Source of the DNA: Bacteroidota bacterium
GTDB lineage: Bacteria; Bacteroidota; Bacteroidia; Sphingobacteriales; Sphingobacteriaceae
DNA length: 52,719 bases
Reading direction: 5' to 3'
NCBI GenBank assembly: GCA_013286985.1
Contig: JABDEQ010000005.1
Coordinates: 1-52,719 of the forward strand
The notes under the pieces are model-generated. The model saw nothing but the letters and a program-made list of their open reading frames with translations. It was not told where the DNA came from and did not search any database. A program made the position numbers and the translations under genes. This document shows positions 1 through 8,852 of this stretch, piece by piece (the stretch's first letter is position 1; every line of letters begins with the position of its first letter).

Positions 1-647
1 TTGTCGGATGTTTTTAAAACCGGGTTGATTTCAAATTGCGACGAATCGGTAGCATCATAAGCTTTATACAAAGCAGTAATGAATTTCACCATATCCTTAA
101 ATGCATCGCCTGATAAACCAAGGTTAAAGGCAATTTTACGCGCCTGGAAACCTTGCAAACCAACTTTAGGATCAATTTCTTCTTTATGGATCAACTCAGG
201 AGTTGAGTGAGCAACTTCTTCTATATCCATACCGCCTTCGGTGGAATACATGATGATGTTACGGCCTTTTGCCCTATCAAGCAAAACGCTGATATAAAAT
301 TCTTTTGTTTCGCTTTCGCCCGGATAGTAAACATCCTGAGCTACCAAAACTTTGCGTACCAATTTACCTTCGGGACCGGTTTGAGGAGTAATCAGCTGCA
401 TGCCAAGGATGGCTCCGGCTCTTTCCTTTACCTCGTCCAGGTTTTTTGCTAACTTAACACCACCGCCTTTACCACGGCCACCTGCATGGATCTGGGCTTT
501 TATTACAACCCAGCTTGATCCATAATCTTCTTTCATTTTTTGAGCAGCTTCTACAGCCTGTTCAACAGTATCGGCAACGATACCTTCCTGAACCCTTACG
601 CCAAAGCTTTTTAATATGGCTTTACCTTGATATTCGTGAATATTCAT
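1..647 (-). CDS. sucC: Succinyl-CoA synthetase (ADP-forming) beta subunit, 3' end cut by the window edge
   Basis: Beta subunit of succinyl-CoA ligase, the TCA-cycle enzyme that makes ATP or GTP from succinyl-CoA together with SucD. I translated the minus strand from the ATG at 647; it begins MNIHEYQGKAILKSFGVRV, the typical SucC start. An ATP-grasp domain follows, with the glycine-rich stretch AGGRGKGGGVKLA near residue 55 and the metal-binding EINP motif near residue 205. About 215 of the usual 390 or so residues are present; the rest lies off the left edge. It starts divergently from the lolD-like gene, with heptanucleotide repeats filling the gap. The family assignment is secure from sequence. 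Promoter and sucD were not seen. Confidence 0.95.
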   Translation of the reverse strand, partial: MNIHEYQGKAILKSFGVRVQEGIVADTVEQAVEAAQKMKEDYGSSWVVIKAQIHAGGRGKGGGVKLAKNLDEVKERAGAILGMQLITPQTGPEGKLVRKVLVAQDVYYPGESETKEFYISVLLDRAKGRNIIMYSTEGGMDIEEVAHSTPELIHKEEIDPKVGLQGFQARKIAFNLGLSGDAFKDMVKFITALYKAYDATDSSQFEINPVLKTSD

Positions 648-689
648 GTCTTTTGAAGAATTTGCCGTAAAGCTACTATTTAGTTTTAA

Positions 690-1030
690 GAGATTAGAGG
701 TTAGAGCTTAGTTGTACTGTAATTTTTTTATGTTGGAGCTTAGAGATTAGTTGGGAAAAGGAGATTAGAGGTTGGTGATAGGAGATTAGTTCAGGAAAGG
801 AGAATAGAGGTTAGTGATTGGAGATTAGTTAGGAAAGGAGATTAGAGGTTAGCGATTGGAGATTAGTCAATATCTGATTTTTTCCTAATCTTTAACCTCC
901 AATCGCTAATCACTAACCTCGCCTGAAGATTTTTTCCTCCTAATCACTAATCTCTAATCTCTAACCTCTAACCTCTTTTGAAATTTTTCTTCCTAATCTC
1001 TAAACTCCAATCACTAATCTTTACCTTTAC
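690..1030. repeat. Degenerate heptanucleotide repeat block with inverted arms (locus A)
   Basis: The whole gap between sucC and the lolD-like gene is built from 7-bp words such as AGAGATT, AGAGGTT, AGTGATT and GGAGATT. They form higher-order units of 38-39 bp starting at 760, 799 and 837. The right half (about 881-1020) carries the reverse-complement words CTAATCT, CTAACCT and CCAATCG, so either strand could fold into a long imperfect hairpin. The linker GGAAAAGGAG joins units, as in locus D at 9643. The block ends about 10 bp before the lolD ATG. No gene is visible inside it. Confidence 0.85.
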
Positions 1031-1033
1031 ACC

Positions 1034-1687
1034 ATGCTCAAAGCAAGCAATATTCATAAAACATACGGCAAACTTGACATACTGAAAGGCGTTGACCTTG
1101 AAGTTGAAAAAGGCGAAATTGTTACTATTGTGGGTGCCTCAGGCGCCGGTAAAAGTACCCTGCTCAATATATTAGGCACTTTAGACAGGCCTGATTCGGG
1201 ACAGCTGTTTATCAATAATGTTGAGGTAAGTAATTTAAATAACAAAACTTTAAGCAATTTCAGGAATCAGCGTATAGGCTTCATATTTCAATTTCATCAT
1301 TTATTGGGCGAGTTTGATGCTATAGAAAATGTTTGTATCCCTGCCTTTATTGCCGGTACATCACGTAAGGATGCAGAGAAAAAGGCAACTGAATTGCTAC
1401 AATTACTTGGCCTAGGCGATAGATTAAATCATAAACCAAATGAACTATCGGGCGGCGAGCAGCAAAGGGTAGCCGTGGCAAGGGCGCTTATCAATAATCC
1501 GGCGCTTATATTTGCTGATGAGCCATCGGGTAACCTTGATTCGGCAAATTCTTTAGAACTGCACCAACTGTTTATTAAGCTGCGTAATGAATTTAATCAA
1601 ACTTTTGTAATTGTTACCCATAACCAGGATCTGGCCGATTTGTCTGATCGTACGGTATCTATGAAAGATGGATTAGTGGCCCTGTAA
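1034..1687 (+). CDS. lolD: LolD-like ABC transporter ATP-binding protein
   Basis: ATPase of a MacB/LolCDE-type ABC system, which in this family drives lipoprotein release or substrate extrusion from the inner membrane. At 217 residues it is one complete nucleotide-binding domain: Walker [10 protein letters not shown] at 34-42, Q-loop Gln86, signature LSGGEQQR at 138-145, Walker B LIFADEP at 158-164 and the switch His196. The LolD/FtsE-type pattern around the signature and the phrase SGNLDS support the subfamily. No permease is adjacent, so it probably works with LolC/E-like partners encoded elsewhere. The ATG follows directly after a hairpin-forming repeat block. LolD versus another MacB-type ATPase cannot be settled here. 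Confidence 0.85.
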   Translation: MLKASNIHKTYGKLDILKGVDLEVEKGEIVTIVGASGAGKSTLLNILGTLDRPDSGQLFINNVEVSNLNNKTLSNFRNQRIGFIFQFHHLLGEFDAIENVCIPAFIAGTSRKDAEKKATELLQLLGLGDRLNHKPNELSGGEQQRVAVARALINNPALIFADEPSGNLDSANSLELHQLFIKLRNEFNQTFVIVTHNQDLADLSDRTVSMKDGLVAL

Positions 1688-1699
1688 CGGTAAGTATTT

Positions 1700-1996
1700 A
1701 TGTATACGTTAATCACATCGGCAACATCATCAAACGCTTACCGGCTAAAAAATAAACTAGATAAGCCGGACATTATTTTGGGCGATTATATGGAGCTGCC
1801 CGCCATTATGCTTTCAAATGCAGATATGATTAAATTGCCAAAGCCAACGTCAGCAGCTTATGCCCATGAAATGTTAACTTTATGCCTTGACAGGCAGATT
1901 GACACCGTTTATGCTTTGCGCGATGAAGAGTTTAAAAGCCTTGCCGAAGCAAATACTTTATTCAATGAGTTTGGGATTAAGATTGTTCATGGGTAG
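1700..1996 (+). CDS. Small conserved-looking protein, possible pre-ATP-grasp-like fold
   Basis: A 98-residue protein starting 12 bp after the lolD-like gene, so probably co-transcribed. It has no signal peptide or membrane segment. The order of elements (a hydrophobic strand near the start, then IILGDYMELPAIM, then a helix and the strand IDTVYALRDEEF) resembles the short Rossmann-like domain that precedes ATP-grasp domains in carbamoyl-phosphate-synthase-like ligases. No ATP-grasp part follows. This is pattern resemblance only, and no function is assigned. The C-terminal codons (IVHG then TAG) lie inside repeat words of the locus B family, TGTTCAT and GGGTAGT, so the repeat appears to have run into the gene end. 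Confidence 0.6.
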   Translation: MYTLITSATSSNAYRLKNKLDKPDIILGDYMELPAIMLSNADMIKLPKPTSAAYAHEMLTLCLDRQIDTVYALRDEEFKSLAEANTLFNEFGIKIVHG

Positions 1997-2196
1997 TGGT
2001 TCATGGTTGACAGTTGAGAATGAGTTCATAGTTAATGGTTCATAGATCCTAGCCAGAAAGTTGAATGTCGCCGATAGCTAATAGATCATGGATAACGGAA
2101 ACTTATAAGTTTGCAACTGGCAGGCTTTCTAAGCATCACTATTGAAGCTCTCCATGAACTATGAACCATGATCTATGAACTATTAACTAAGAGAAA
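1985..2196. repeat. Heptanucleotide repeat block, GGTTCAT family (locus B)
   Basis: Left arm (about 1985-2046) is made of 7-bp words around GGTTCAT, GGTTGAC, AGTTGAG and AGTTAAT. The right arm (about 2150-2190) holds the complementary words CCATGAA, CTATGAA, CCATGAT and CTATTAA. The central 100 bp is not obviously repetitive. The arms could pair into a long imperfect hairpin. The same word family recurs at 41944-42166. It occupies the gap before the metallo-hydrolase and overlaps the last codons of the upstream gene. Confidence 0.8.
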
Positions 2197-2199
2197 AAA

Positions 2200-3039
2200 A
2201 TGAATTTACACACAATCGATACCGGTTTTTTTAAGTTAGATGGCGGGGCAATGTTTGGCGTAGTGCCCAAAAGCATCTGGAATAAAGCCAATCCGGCTGA
2301 TGAAAATAATTTATGCACCTGGGCCATGCGCTGCCTGCTGATAGAAGACGAAGGCAGACTTATTTTGGTTGATACAGGGATCGGCAATAAACAGGATCAA
2401 AAGTTTTTTAGTCATTATTATCTTCATGGTGATGCTACGATAGATGGCTCGCTGGCCAAATTAGGTTTTCATAGAGATGACATCACCGATGTGTTTTTAA
2501 CCCATTTACATTTCGATCATGTGGGCGGAGCTGTTGTAAGAGAGAATGAAAAACTACTTCCTGCGTTTAAAAATGCCACTTACTGGAGCAACCAACAGCA
2601 TTGGGATTGGGCCGTGAACCCAAATGAAAGGGAAAAGGCATCGTTTTTAAAAGAAAATATTTTACCCATACAGGAAAGCGGCCAATTGCAATTTGTTACT
2701 ACCGAAGATGGTATAAAGTTTAGCGAAAATGTACATATCCGGTTCGTTTACGGGCATACTGATGCTATGATGTTGCCTCTCATCAACTATAAAGAAAAAA
2801 AGATCTTGTACATGGCGGATCTGTTACCTTCAACAGGCCATATCCCATTGCCCTATGTAATGGCTTATGATATGTTTCCGTTAACAACGCTTAATGAGAA
2901 AAAACTTTTTTTGAAAGAAGCTGTTGAGAAAGAGTATGTTTTATTTTTAGAACACGATCCGTTTAGCGAATGTTGTACTTTGCAAAATACGGAAAAGGGT
3001 ATAAGATTGGGCGAAACTTTCTCTTTAAAAGAGCTTTAA
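2200..3039 (+). CDS. Metallo-beta-lactamase-fold hydrolase
   Basis: A 279-residue cytoplasmic-looking protein of the MBL superfamily, most like the lactonase/AttM-type branch. The metal-binding motif is clear: HLHFDH at 102-107, His186 in GHT, Asp207 in YMADLL and His252 in LEHDP. These supply a complete di-metal site. An early VDTG strand-turn at 57-60 is also typical. Substrate cannot be read from sequence; acyl-homoserine lactonase activity is possible but unproven, and no quorum-sensing gene is nearby. The gap upstream is heptanucleotide repeat, with GAGAAAAAA just before the ATG. The gene ends 159 bp before rpoD. Confidence 0.88.
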   Translation: MNLHTIDTGFFKLDGGAMFGVVPKSIWNKANPADENNLCTWAMRCLLIEDEGRLILVDTGIGNKQDQKFFSHYYLHGDATIDGSLAKLGFHRDDITDVFLTHLHFDHVGGAVVRENEKLLPAFKNATYWSNQQHWDWAVNPNEREKASFLKENILPIQESGQLQFVTTEDGIKFSENVHIRFVYGHTDAMMLPLINYKEKKILYMADLLPSTGHIPLPYVMAYDMFPLTTLNEKKLFLKEAVEKEYVLFLEHDPFSECCTLQNTEKGIRLGETFSLKEL

Positions 3040-3149
3040 TATTGATTAAATTTGAACCACAAAAACCGTGCAATAAATCGCATAAAATCAATAAAATAGC
3101 ACTCTTTTTTTTATATAAAAATTAGTGAAAATTTGTCATAACAATTTCT

Positions 3150-3157
3150 TACCTTTG
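3150..3157 (+). promoter_or_regulatory. Bacteroidota -7 element upstream of rpoD
   Basis: TACCTTTG matches the Bacteroidota -7 consensus TAnnTTTG and lies 41 bp before the rpoD ATG. The nearest upstream TTG (3133-3135) is only 14 bp away, shorter than the usual spacing of about 17-21, so the -33 part is uncertain. Confidence 0.6.
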
Positions 3158-3198
3158 CACGTTCTATTCTAAAAGAAGAATCGAGGTAATTTAAATAA

Positions 3199-4059
3199 AT
3201 GAGACAACTCAAAATAACTCAATCCATTACCAATCGCGAATCACAGTCGCTTGATAAATATCTTCACGAGATTGGTAAAGTTGATCTGATAACAGCCGAA
3301 GAAGAAGTAATATTAGCTCAAAAGATAAGGGAAGGCGATCAGGCTGCTTTAGAACGTTTAACAAAAACAAACCTTCGTTTCGTGGTTTCCGTTGCTAAAC
3401 AATACCAAAACCAGGGTTTAACCCTTGGGGATTTAATTAATGAAGGTAACTTAGGTTTGATAAAAGCAGCTAAACGCTTTGACGAAACTAAAGGTTTTAA
3501 ATTTATATCGTACGCCGTTTGGTGGATCCGTCAGTCAATATTACAGGCTATCGCCGAGCAATCACGTATTGTGCGTTTGCCATTGAACCAGGTAGGGTCG
3601 TTAAGTAAAATCAGCAAAGCTTTTTCAAAGTTGGAGCAGGAGTTTGAGCGCGAGCCATCACCTGAAGAATTGGCTGATATGCTGGAAACTACTGTTGATA
3701 AAATTTCTGATACGTTAAGTAACTCTGGCCGTCATGTATCGATGGATGCGCCATTTGTGCAAGGCGAAGAAAATACTTTGCTTGATGTATTAGAGAACCA
3801 GGAACCAAATACAGATTCTATTCTGATTAATGAATCATTATCAGAAGAAATAAAACGTTCGCTTTCAACGCTAACTGAGCGTGAGCGCGAAATTATCGTA
3901 TTGTTTTTTGGTTTAGGTACCAACCACCCGCTTTCACTGGAAGAAATTGGTGAGAAATTTAACCTGACCCGCGAACGTGTTAGGCAAATAAAAGACAAAG
4001 CGCTGCAACGCTTACGTCATACTTCAAGAAGCAAAATTCTTAAATCCTATTTAGGATAA
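3199..4059 (+). CDS. rpoD: Primary RNA polymerase sigma factor (Bacteroidota housekeeping sigma)
   Basis: Sigma-70 family factor that directs RNA polymerase to TTTG/TAnnTTTG promoters. At 286 residues it is the short form normal for Bacteroidota, without the large region 1.1 of proteobacterial RpoD. Region 1.2 is at about 17-50 ([16 protein letters not shown]). Region 2 is at about 55-125, with [16 protein letters not shown], the [18 protein letters not shown] core and the 2.3/2.4 melting and recognition segment [13 protein letters not shown]. Region 3 follows, then region 4 with the [21 protein letters not shown] helix-turn-helix. It stands alone between unrelated genes. Identification is secure. 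Confidence 0.96.
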   Translation: MRQLKITQSITNRESQSLDKYLHEIGKVDLITAEEEVILAQKIREGDQAALERLTKTNLRFVVSVAKQYQNQGLTLGDLINEGNLGLIKAAKRFDETKGFKFISYAVWWIRQSILQAIAEQSRIVRLPLNQVGSLSKISKAFSKLEQEFEREPSPEELADMLETTVDKISDTLSNSGRHVSMDAPFVQGEENTLLDVLENQEPNTDSILINESLSEEIKRSLSTLTEREREIIVLFFGLGTNHPLSLEEIGEKFNLTRERVRQIKDKALQRLRHTSRSKILKSYLG

Positions 4060-4092
4060 TATAATTCCCCTTTCAGGTTTACTGTAATAACG

Positions 4093-4127
4093 AGGTTTGA
4101 TAACTTATATATAAAGTTGTCAAACCT
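4093..4127 (+). terminator. Hairpin downstream of rpoD
   Basis: Arm AGGTTTGATAACTT (4093-4106) pairs with AAGTTGTCAAACCT (4114-4127), giving 14 pairs with one G-U around a 7-nt loop. There is no clean T tract after it, so it may be a terminator or a stabilising 3' hairpin. Confidence 0.55.
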
Positions 4128-4202
4128 TATTATGCATTAATGTTTCCTATTTTTGTAACACTTGCATTCATAACATGGTCTATTGATTATCAATAAGCCC
4201 TG

Positions 4203-5183
4203 ATGCGCAAAATCTGTCTATTATTAATTGTTTTTATATGCTGTTGTTGCTTTGCAGCGACTGGTAAAAACAAATTAACAATAGGCAATATCACCTTCAA
4301 TGGCGCAACAGTAGACCCAGATCCTGCTCCCACGGCTGATTTTAAAACCCTCATAGTCCCCATAAAAAGAGTTGGTAATTTAATAGTGATTGAGGCAACC
4401 GTGGATACCCTTCAGGGTAATTTTGTACTGGATACCGGCGCGCCCTATCTGATTCTGAACGAAACTTATTTCAGAAATAGTCCCAATATAGGCGATAGTG
4501 AGGCAATCGGTATAACCGGGGCATCATCAGGCTCATTCACAACTTACGTTCGCAACTTTTCAATTCTCGATCTTCAATATAGCCGGTTAACGGCACAGGT
4601 TACTGATTTGTCGTTTATTGAAAACGGGCGAAACATAAAGATATTAGGTTTGTTGGGCACGCGCTTGTTCACGAAGTTTGCATTAACGGTTGATCTTTTC
4701 AGAAACGTACTTTATATTCAGAAATTGGATAAGGATGGCAATATCCCCGAGTCTGAACGGGTTTATCATGATCGGTTTATGGCGAGCCCTTTTAAATATC
4801 TTAATGATGTAATATTTTTAAAAGGTGAGGTAAACAATAATACGTTTTGGTTTGCTTTTGATACGGCAGCCGAAACGAACCTGTTAGATTATGAACGCAT
4901 GAAAAAGATCATGCCAGCTATGCAGGTAATTGGGCGTTCCAAGTTAACCGGCGTAGGAGGCTCAAACTTTGAAGTGATTTATGCGCGTTTTGATGAATTG
5001 ATAATAGGCAATCGAACGTTTATGAAAAACCGCGTGTTATTAACCAGTCTGGAAAAAATGGGGAATTCATACGGTTATAATGTTGACGGTGTTTTAGGAT
5101 ACGATTTTTTTGCGCGTGGCATTTTTACGATCAACTTCGTAAAAAAAGAATTTGAAATGTACATTTACACTACCCAGGAGTAA
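4203..5183 (+). CDS. Exported two-lobed retropepsin-like aspartic protease
   Basis: A 326-residue protein with an N-terminal export signal (hydrophobic LLLIVFICCCCFAATG, residues 6-21). It carries two aspartic-protease half-domains. The first has DTG at 77-79 in VLDTGAPYLIL, with the partner strand ILGLLGTRLF at 147-156. The second has DTA at 220-222 in FAFDTAAETNLL, with GVLGYDFFARG at 297-306. This matches the clan AA Asp_protease_2 arrangement, with both catalytic Asp present in one chain. The second lobe has Ala in place of Gly after DT, which is tolerated in some members. It is coupled to the next gene by a TAATG overlap at 5181-5185. Substrate unknown; an extracytoplasmic role is inferred. 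Confidence 0.8.
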   Translation: MRKICLLLIVFICCCCFAATGKNKLTIGNITFNGATVDPDPAPTADFKTLIVPIKRVGNLIVIEATVDTLQGNFVLDTGAPYLILNETYFRNSPNIGDSEAIGITGASSGSFTTYVRNFSILDLQYSRLTAQVTDLSFIENGRNIKILGLLGTRLFTKFALTVDLFRNVLYIQKLDKDGNIPESERVYHDRFMASPFKYLNDVIFLKGEVNNNTFWFAFDTAAETNLLDYERMKKIMPAMQVIGRSKLTGVGGSNFEVIYARFDELIIGNRTFMKNRVLLTSLEKMGNSYGYNVDGVLGYDFFARGIFTINFVKKEFEMYIYTTQE

Positions 5184-6616
5184 TGCAGAGCAGAGCATAC
5201 ATAGTTGTTTTATTAATATCGCTGCTTAGCGGTATAGGCTCTGCCATGGCTCAGCAGCATAATGCGCTTATCATTACCGATGACCACCTGGTTCTACAAA
5301 TCGATTTGCAATCCACTCAAAAGCAATTGGACAGTATTCTTAAAGTAGCTGGCGTTAGCGAAACAGGTATCGGTAAATTAATACACGGCGATTTTAATGT
5401 TTTAAAAGATGATGGATGGAGCTTTGATGGTAAAAAAGATAATATCATCAGTTTTAACCGGCCATTAGCCGAGCTGAAGGATAACCCGCAAAGTGAGCCT
5501 TATAAAATTACCAGTCGCATTCCCAGTTTGGATGGCAGGCCGGGGTATCCGGCTGCAATGATTTATGGGGTCAATAAATTTGCCAAAATAACGGTTTATG
5601 AATTAGCATCGGGCTTAACGCGATTTATTTTGCAGGGATACGAACGTTCAACAAGGGTATTTCTTTCTGGCAGTTTTAATAACTGGAGCACGTTAAAGGG
5701 TATCATGAAAAAAACTGACGGCGGTTGGTTGCTTGATGTTAAACTGGAACCGGGGGTTTATGAGTACAAATACATAGCCGATGGCAGATGGATAACTGAT
5801 CCGCAAAATTTAAGACGAACAAGCGATGGCGCAGGCAATACCAATTCGGTTTACTTTAAATATAACTACACTTTTAAACTGACTGGTTATAGCAACGCGC
5901 ACCGGATAACCGTTGCCGGCGAATTTAATAATTGGGATGCAAACGAATTAATACTTCAAAAAAAGGGAAATACCTGGCAGCAACAAATGTATTTGAGTGA
6001 AGGAAAGCATCTGTACCGTTTTATGGTTGATGGCCAGTGGACAATGGATCCTTCAAATCCGCTAAAAGAAAAAGACGAAAGCGGTACTTTGAGTTCAGTT
6101 TTAAACTTAGGCGAAGTAGTTACTTTTAAATTGGCGGGCTATCCAAATGCCAAAAAAGTTATCGTCTCCGGCAATTTTAACAAATGGGATGATAATGCAT
6201 TGCCTATGAAAAAAGTAGCAAACGGATGGGTGCTACCGGTAACGTTTGCTGCCGGCAATTATAGCTATAGGTTTATTGTCGACGGCCAATGGATAGCCGA
6301 CCCGCAAAACCCTTTAACGGTAGTTGAACAAGGAGAGATAAATTCGTTTTTAGCTGTAAAACCAAACCATACATTTATTTTAAAAGGATATGGGGAGGTA
6401 AAGGCCGTAACACTGCATGGAACCTTTAATAATTGGGAACCTCACGGCTATACCATGGCTCGCAGGGGCGATGATTGGATAATTAGTTTTAACCTTAAGT
6501 CAGGAAAGTATTTGTACAAATTTGTTGTTGATGGCAGATGGATACTCGACCCCGGGAATAAATTTTGGGAACCAAACCAATACAATACTGGCAACTCTGT
6601 TTTGTGGGCTGAGTAG
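5183..6616 (+). CDS. Exported protein with four tandem AMPK-beta/CBM48-like modules
   Basis: A 477-residue protein with a signal peptide ending near residue 24 (SAMA then QQ). Residues 25-145 are a unique N-terminal region. Four repeats of about 82 residues follow, at about 147-225, 230-308, 314-390 and 397-475. Each has the pattern F-L-GY, then G-FNNW (FNKW in the third), then YRF-VDG-W-DP-N. This is the glycogen-binding (E-set, CBM48) fold known from AMPK beta subunits and glucan-branching enzymes, where the conserved Trp residues contact alpha-glucan. No catalytic domain is visible. It overlaps the upstream protease gene by one base, so the two are probably translated together. Glucan binding is inferred from the family and was not tested. 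Confidence 0.85.
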   Translation: MQSRAYIVVLLISLLSGIGSAMAQQHNALIITDDHLVLQIDLQSTQKQLDSILKVAGVSETGIGKLIHGDFNVLKDDGWSFDGKKDNIISFNRPLAELKDNPQSEPYKITSRIPSLDGRPGYPAAMIYGVNKFAKITVYELASGLTRFILQGYERSTRVFLSGSFNNWSTLKGIMKKTDGGWLLDVKLEPGVYEYKYIADGRWITDPQNLRRTSDGAGNTNSVYFKYNYTFKLTGYSNAHRITVAGEFNNWDANELILQKKGNTWQQQMYLSEGKHLYRFMVDGQWTMDPSNPLKEKDESGTLSSVLNLGEVVTFKLAGYPNAKKVIVSGNFNKWDDNALPMKKVANGWVLPVTFAAGNYSYRFIVDGQWIADPQNPLTVVEQGEINSFLAVKPNHTFILKGYGEVKAVTLHGTFNNWEPHGYTMARRGDDWIISFNLKSGKYLYKFVVDGRWILDPGNKFWEPNQYNTGNSVLWAE

Positions 6617-6659
6617 TTTTATGCCCTAATAGTTTTTATAACTAAATACGAAGTTATGA

Positions 6660-6680
6660 CTGCAATTTTATAAATTGCAG
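6660..6680 (+). promoter_or_regulatory. Perfect palindrome before the T9SS cargo gene
   Basis: CTGCAATTT (6660-6668) and AAATTGCAG (6672-6680) form a 9-bp perfect inverted repeat with a 3-bp spacer. It ends 21 bp before the ATG at 6702. It may be an operator, a 5'-UTR hairpin, or the end of the preceding transcript. No T tract follows. Confidence 0.45.
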
Positions 6681-6701
6681 CATCCAAACCTGGTGAACCT
6701 G

Positions 6702-8672
6702 ATGCGTTTAAGTTTTCTTGTTTTAATTTTATCAGCGGTTATTCAACTAGCTGCTTTAAATGCTGCGGGCCAAACCTGCACAGGCAGCTTGGGTGCGCCT
6801 GTTATTGACGAAACTTTTGGAGCAGGTACTTCTTATGGCGTTGGACCGATGTTGCCCAGTGGTGTAACAACCTTACAATATATAGATGATCCATGTGGCG
6901 GAAATGACGATACTTACACCATATTGAACACTATGGGGTCCGGTTGTAAAGGAGGAACCTGGCAGGTGTTAAGTCATGACCATACAGGTGATCCGTATGG
7001 ATATATGATGATTATTAATGCCGCAGATGATCCAAGTTTGTTTTTTACTGAAAAGGTTGACGGGAGTAAACTATGCCCCAATACAACTTACCAGTTTGCC
7101 GCATGGATACTGAATATACTGGTTGATGAGCCCCAAACACAAGGATATTCGCAGCCAAATATTACTTTCACCATTGAAACCGCCAGCGGTACTGTTCTGC
7201 AAACGTATAATACTGGAAATATACCTGCGAGTAAAGATATTATCTGGAACCAATACGGAACGCTTTTTACTACCCCGGCTGACGGATCTGATATTGTTGT
7301 TAAAATGTTTAACAATGGCTCTGGTGGTAATGGAAATGATTTGGCTATGGACGATATTACATTTAGTCCCTGCGGCCCGATTATAAGAACCGGTTTCGGC
7401 TCTATTAATGATAATGCCGAAAGAGATGCCTGCCAAAATGATAATTTAAGCTACAATTTAGTAGCAAATCAAATGGGATATATCGATCCATCTATTCAAT
7501 GGCAGGAAAATAAGAACGATGGAAACGGATGGGTTAATATTCCGGGTGCAACATCGTTAAATTTACCTGTTGATATGCCCAATGCTGCTGCCGGCGATTA
7601 TCAGTACCGCGTAGGGTTATTAAATAAGGCACAAATTGATGCAGAAAGTTGCCGCATATATTCTGATCCGCTTACTATTAATGTTTATCCAACACCTGTT
7701 GTTCCTATTCTTGCCGCTACAAGCGCCTGCCAGGGTCATCCTCTTCAATTAAACTCATCGGGTGGCGATACTTTTTTGTGGACGGGCCCCAATAACTTCA
7801 CCTCAACCAATAGCAGTCCCGTTGTAACAGAAAGTGCTGATCCAAGTTATGATGGAGTTTATACCGTAAAAGTAAGTCAAAACAACTGCCCGGTTTTTGC
7901 AAGTACTAACGTCACGGTTTACGCAACACCGGCGATAAGCCCAATGAATAATGTTCAAATTTGTCAGGGCGATGCCGTCCAGCTTAACGCTGTTACCGCA
8001 AATGTTACTCATTTTAAATGGGTGCCGTCTACCGGATTAGATCATGATGACATTGCCAATCCCATAGCCAGCCCTTTAACAACTACAAACTATATTTTAA
8101 CAGTAAGTAATGACGGATGCACCGGCGTTGCTCCGTCAGGTACGATAACGGTTACCGTTAATCAAAAACCGGTTGCCGATGCGGGTAAGGCAATTATAAT
8201 GCTTGAAGGGCAAACCGCTAAACTAAACGGTACGGCAGGTGGAGACAATATATCCTATTACTGGACGCCGGCAGATTATTTGAGCAATCCACTATCATTA
8301 ACACCTGTTACAAGTCCACCCTCCGACATCACTTATACCTTGCATACCATATCGGGTGTTAATTGCGGCGAGGCAACAAGCAGCGTTTTTGTTAAGGTTT
8401 ATGAAACGTTATCTATCCCAAACACTTTTACGCCTAACAATGACGGCATTAATGACTATTGGGATATAAAGAATATTGACGATTATCCGGATGCACAGTT
8501 TAACGTATACGACCGGTACGGGCAAATGGTTTTTCAAAGTATTGGCTACAGCAAACCATGGGATGGTACTTACAGTGGTAAAAAACTACCATCGGGAACT
8601 TATTATTACATTATAGATCTTAAGGCAGATAATCTGCCTAAGCAAGCTGGCTGGGTGTTAATTGTGCGCTGA
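6702..8672 (+). CDS. Large exported protein with type B T9SS sorting domain
   Basis: I start at the ATG at 6702 (656 residues). A TTG at 6675 would extend it by nine residues, but that codon sits inside a palindrome and would displace the signal peptide. Residues 1-24 are a signal sequence (MRLSFLVLILSAVIQLAALN). An N-terminal region of about 200 residues looks like a beta-jelly-roll module, followed by two or more Ig/PKD-like segments (AVSACQG-type and ICQGDAVQLNA-type starts). The last 80 or so residues begin NTFTPNNDGINDYWDI and contain FNVYDRYGQMVFQS and WDGTYSGKKLPSGTYYY. This is the CHU_C/TIGR04131 domain that targets cargo to the type IX secretion system. Function beyond surface export is unknown; adhesion is a guess. 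Confidence 0.88.
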   Translation: MRLSFLVLILSAVIQLAALNAAGQTCTGSLGAPVIDETFGAGTSYGVGPMLPSGVTTLQYIDDPCGGNDDTYTILNTMGSGCKGGTWQVLSHDHTGDPYGYMMIINAADDPSLFFTEKVDGSKLCPNTTYQFAAWILNILVDEPQTQGYSQPNITFTIETASGTVLQTYNTGNIPASKDIIWNQYGTLFTTPADGSDIVVKMFNNGSGGNGNDLAMDDITFSPCGPIIRTGFGSINDNAERDACQNDNLSYNLVANQMGYIDPSIQWQENKNDGNGWVNIPGATSLNLPVDMPNAAAGDYQYRVGLLNKAQIDAESCRIYSDPLTINVYPTPVVPILAATSACQGHPLQLNSSGGDTFLWTGPNNFTSTNSSPVVTESADPSYDGVYTVKVSQNNCPVFASTNVTVYATPAISPMNNVQICQGDAVQLNAVTANVTHFKWVPSTGLDHDDIANPIASPLTTTNYILTVSNDGCTGVAPSGTITVTVNQKPVADAGKAIIMLEGQTAKLNGTAGGDNISYYWTPADYLSNPLSLTPVTSPPSDITYTLHTISGVNCGEATSSVFVKVYETLSIPNTFTPNNDGINDYWDIKNIDDYPDAQFNVYDRYGQMVFQSIGYSKPWDGTYSGKKLPSGTYYYIIDLKADNLPKQAGWVLIVR

Positions 8673-8769
8673 TGAATGTAATAATTTCAAACAATTGCAA
8701 TTTTAGCGGCGCCGGGTTTGTTTTAATTGATAAAAAAGTATATTAGCAACTAATAATTTTACGAAAAAC

Positions 8770-8829
8770 AAAGGCAGCCAAACTGGTTATTCCAACCTGA
8801 TACCCCAGAAGTCTTTTGCAACTGCCTTT
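8770..8829 (+). other. Structured intergenic segment between the T9SS gene and phzF-like gene
   Basis: AAAGGCAG (8770-8777) pairs with CTGCCTTT (8822-8829), which is followed by AATTTTA. Inside, GGTT/AACC could form a small hairpin. It may be a terminator for the upstream gene with a large internal loop, or a folded leader ending 23 bp before the next ATG. The remaining bases of the gap hold nothing I recognise. Confidence 0.35.
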
Positions 8830-8852
8830 AATTTTATAAGAAAAATAGACTT

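Noticed and set aside
207..452. An 81-residue plus-strand ORF
   Set aside because: It lies antisense inside sucC, which has a full conserved frame.
6675..6701. TTG start at 6675 for the T9SS protein
   Set aside because: It lies in a palindrome and would place nine polar residues before the signal peptide.
7071..7436. Antisense ORFs within the T9SS cargo gene
   Set aside because: No domain or signal support; they are shadows of a gene with a clear sorting domain.
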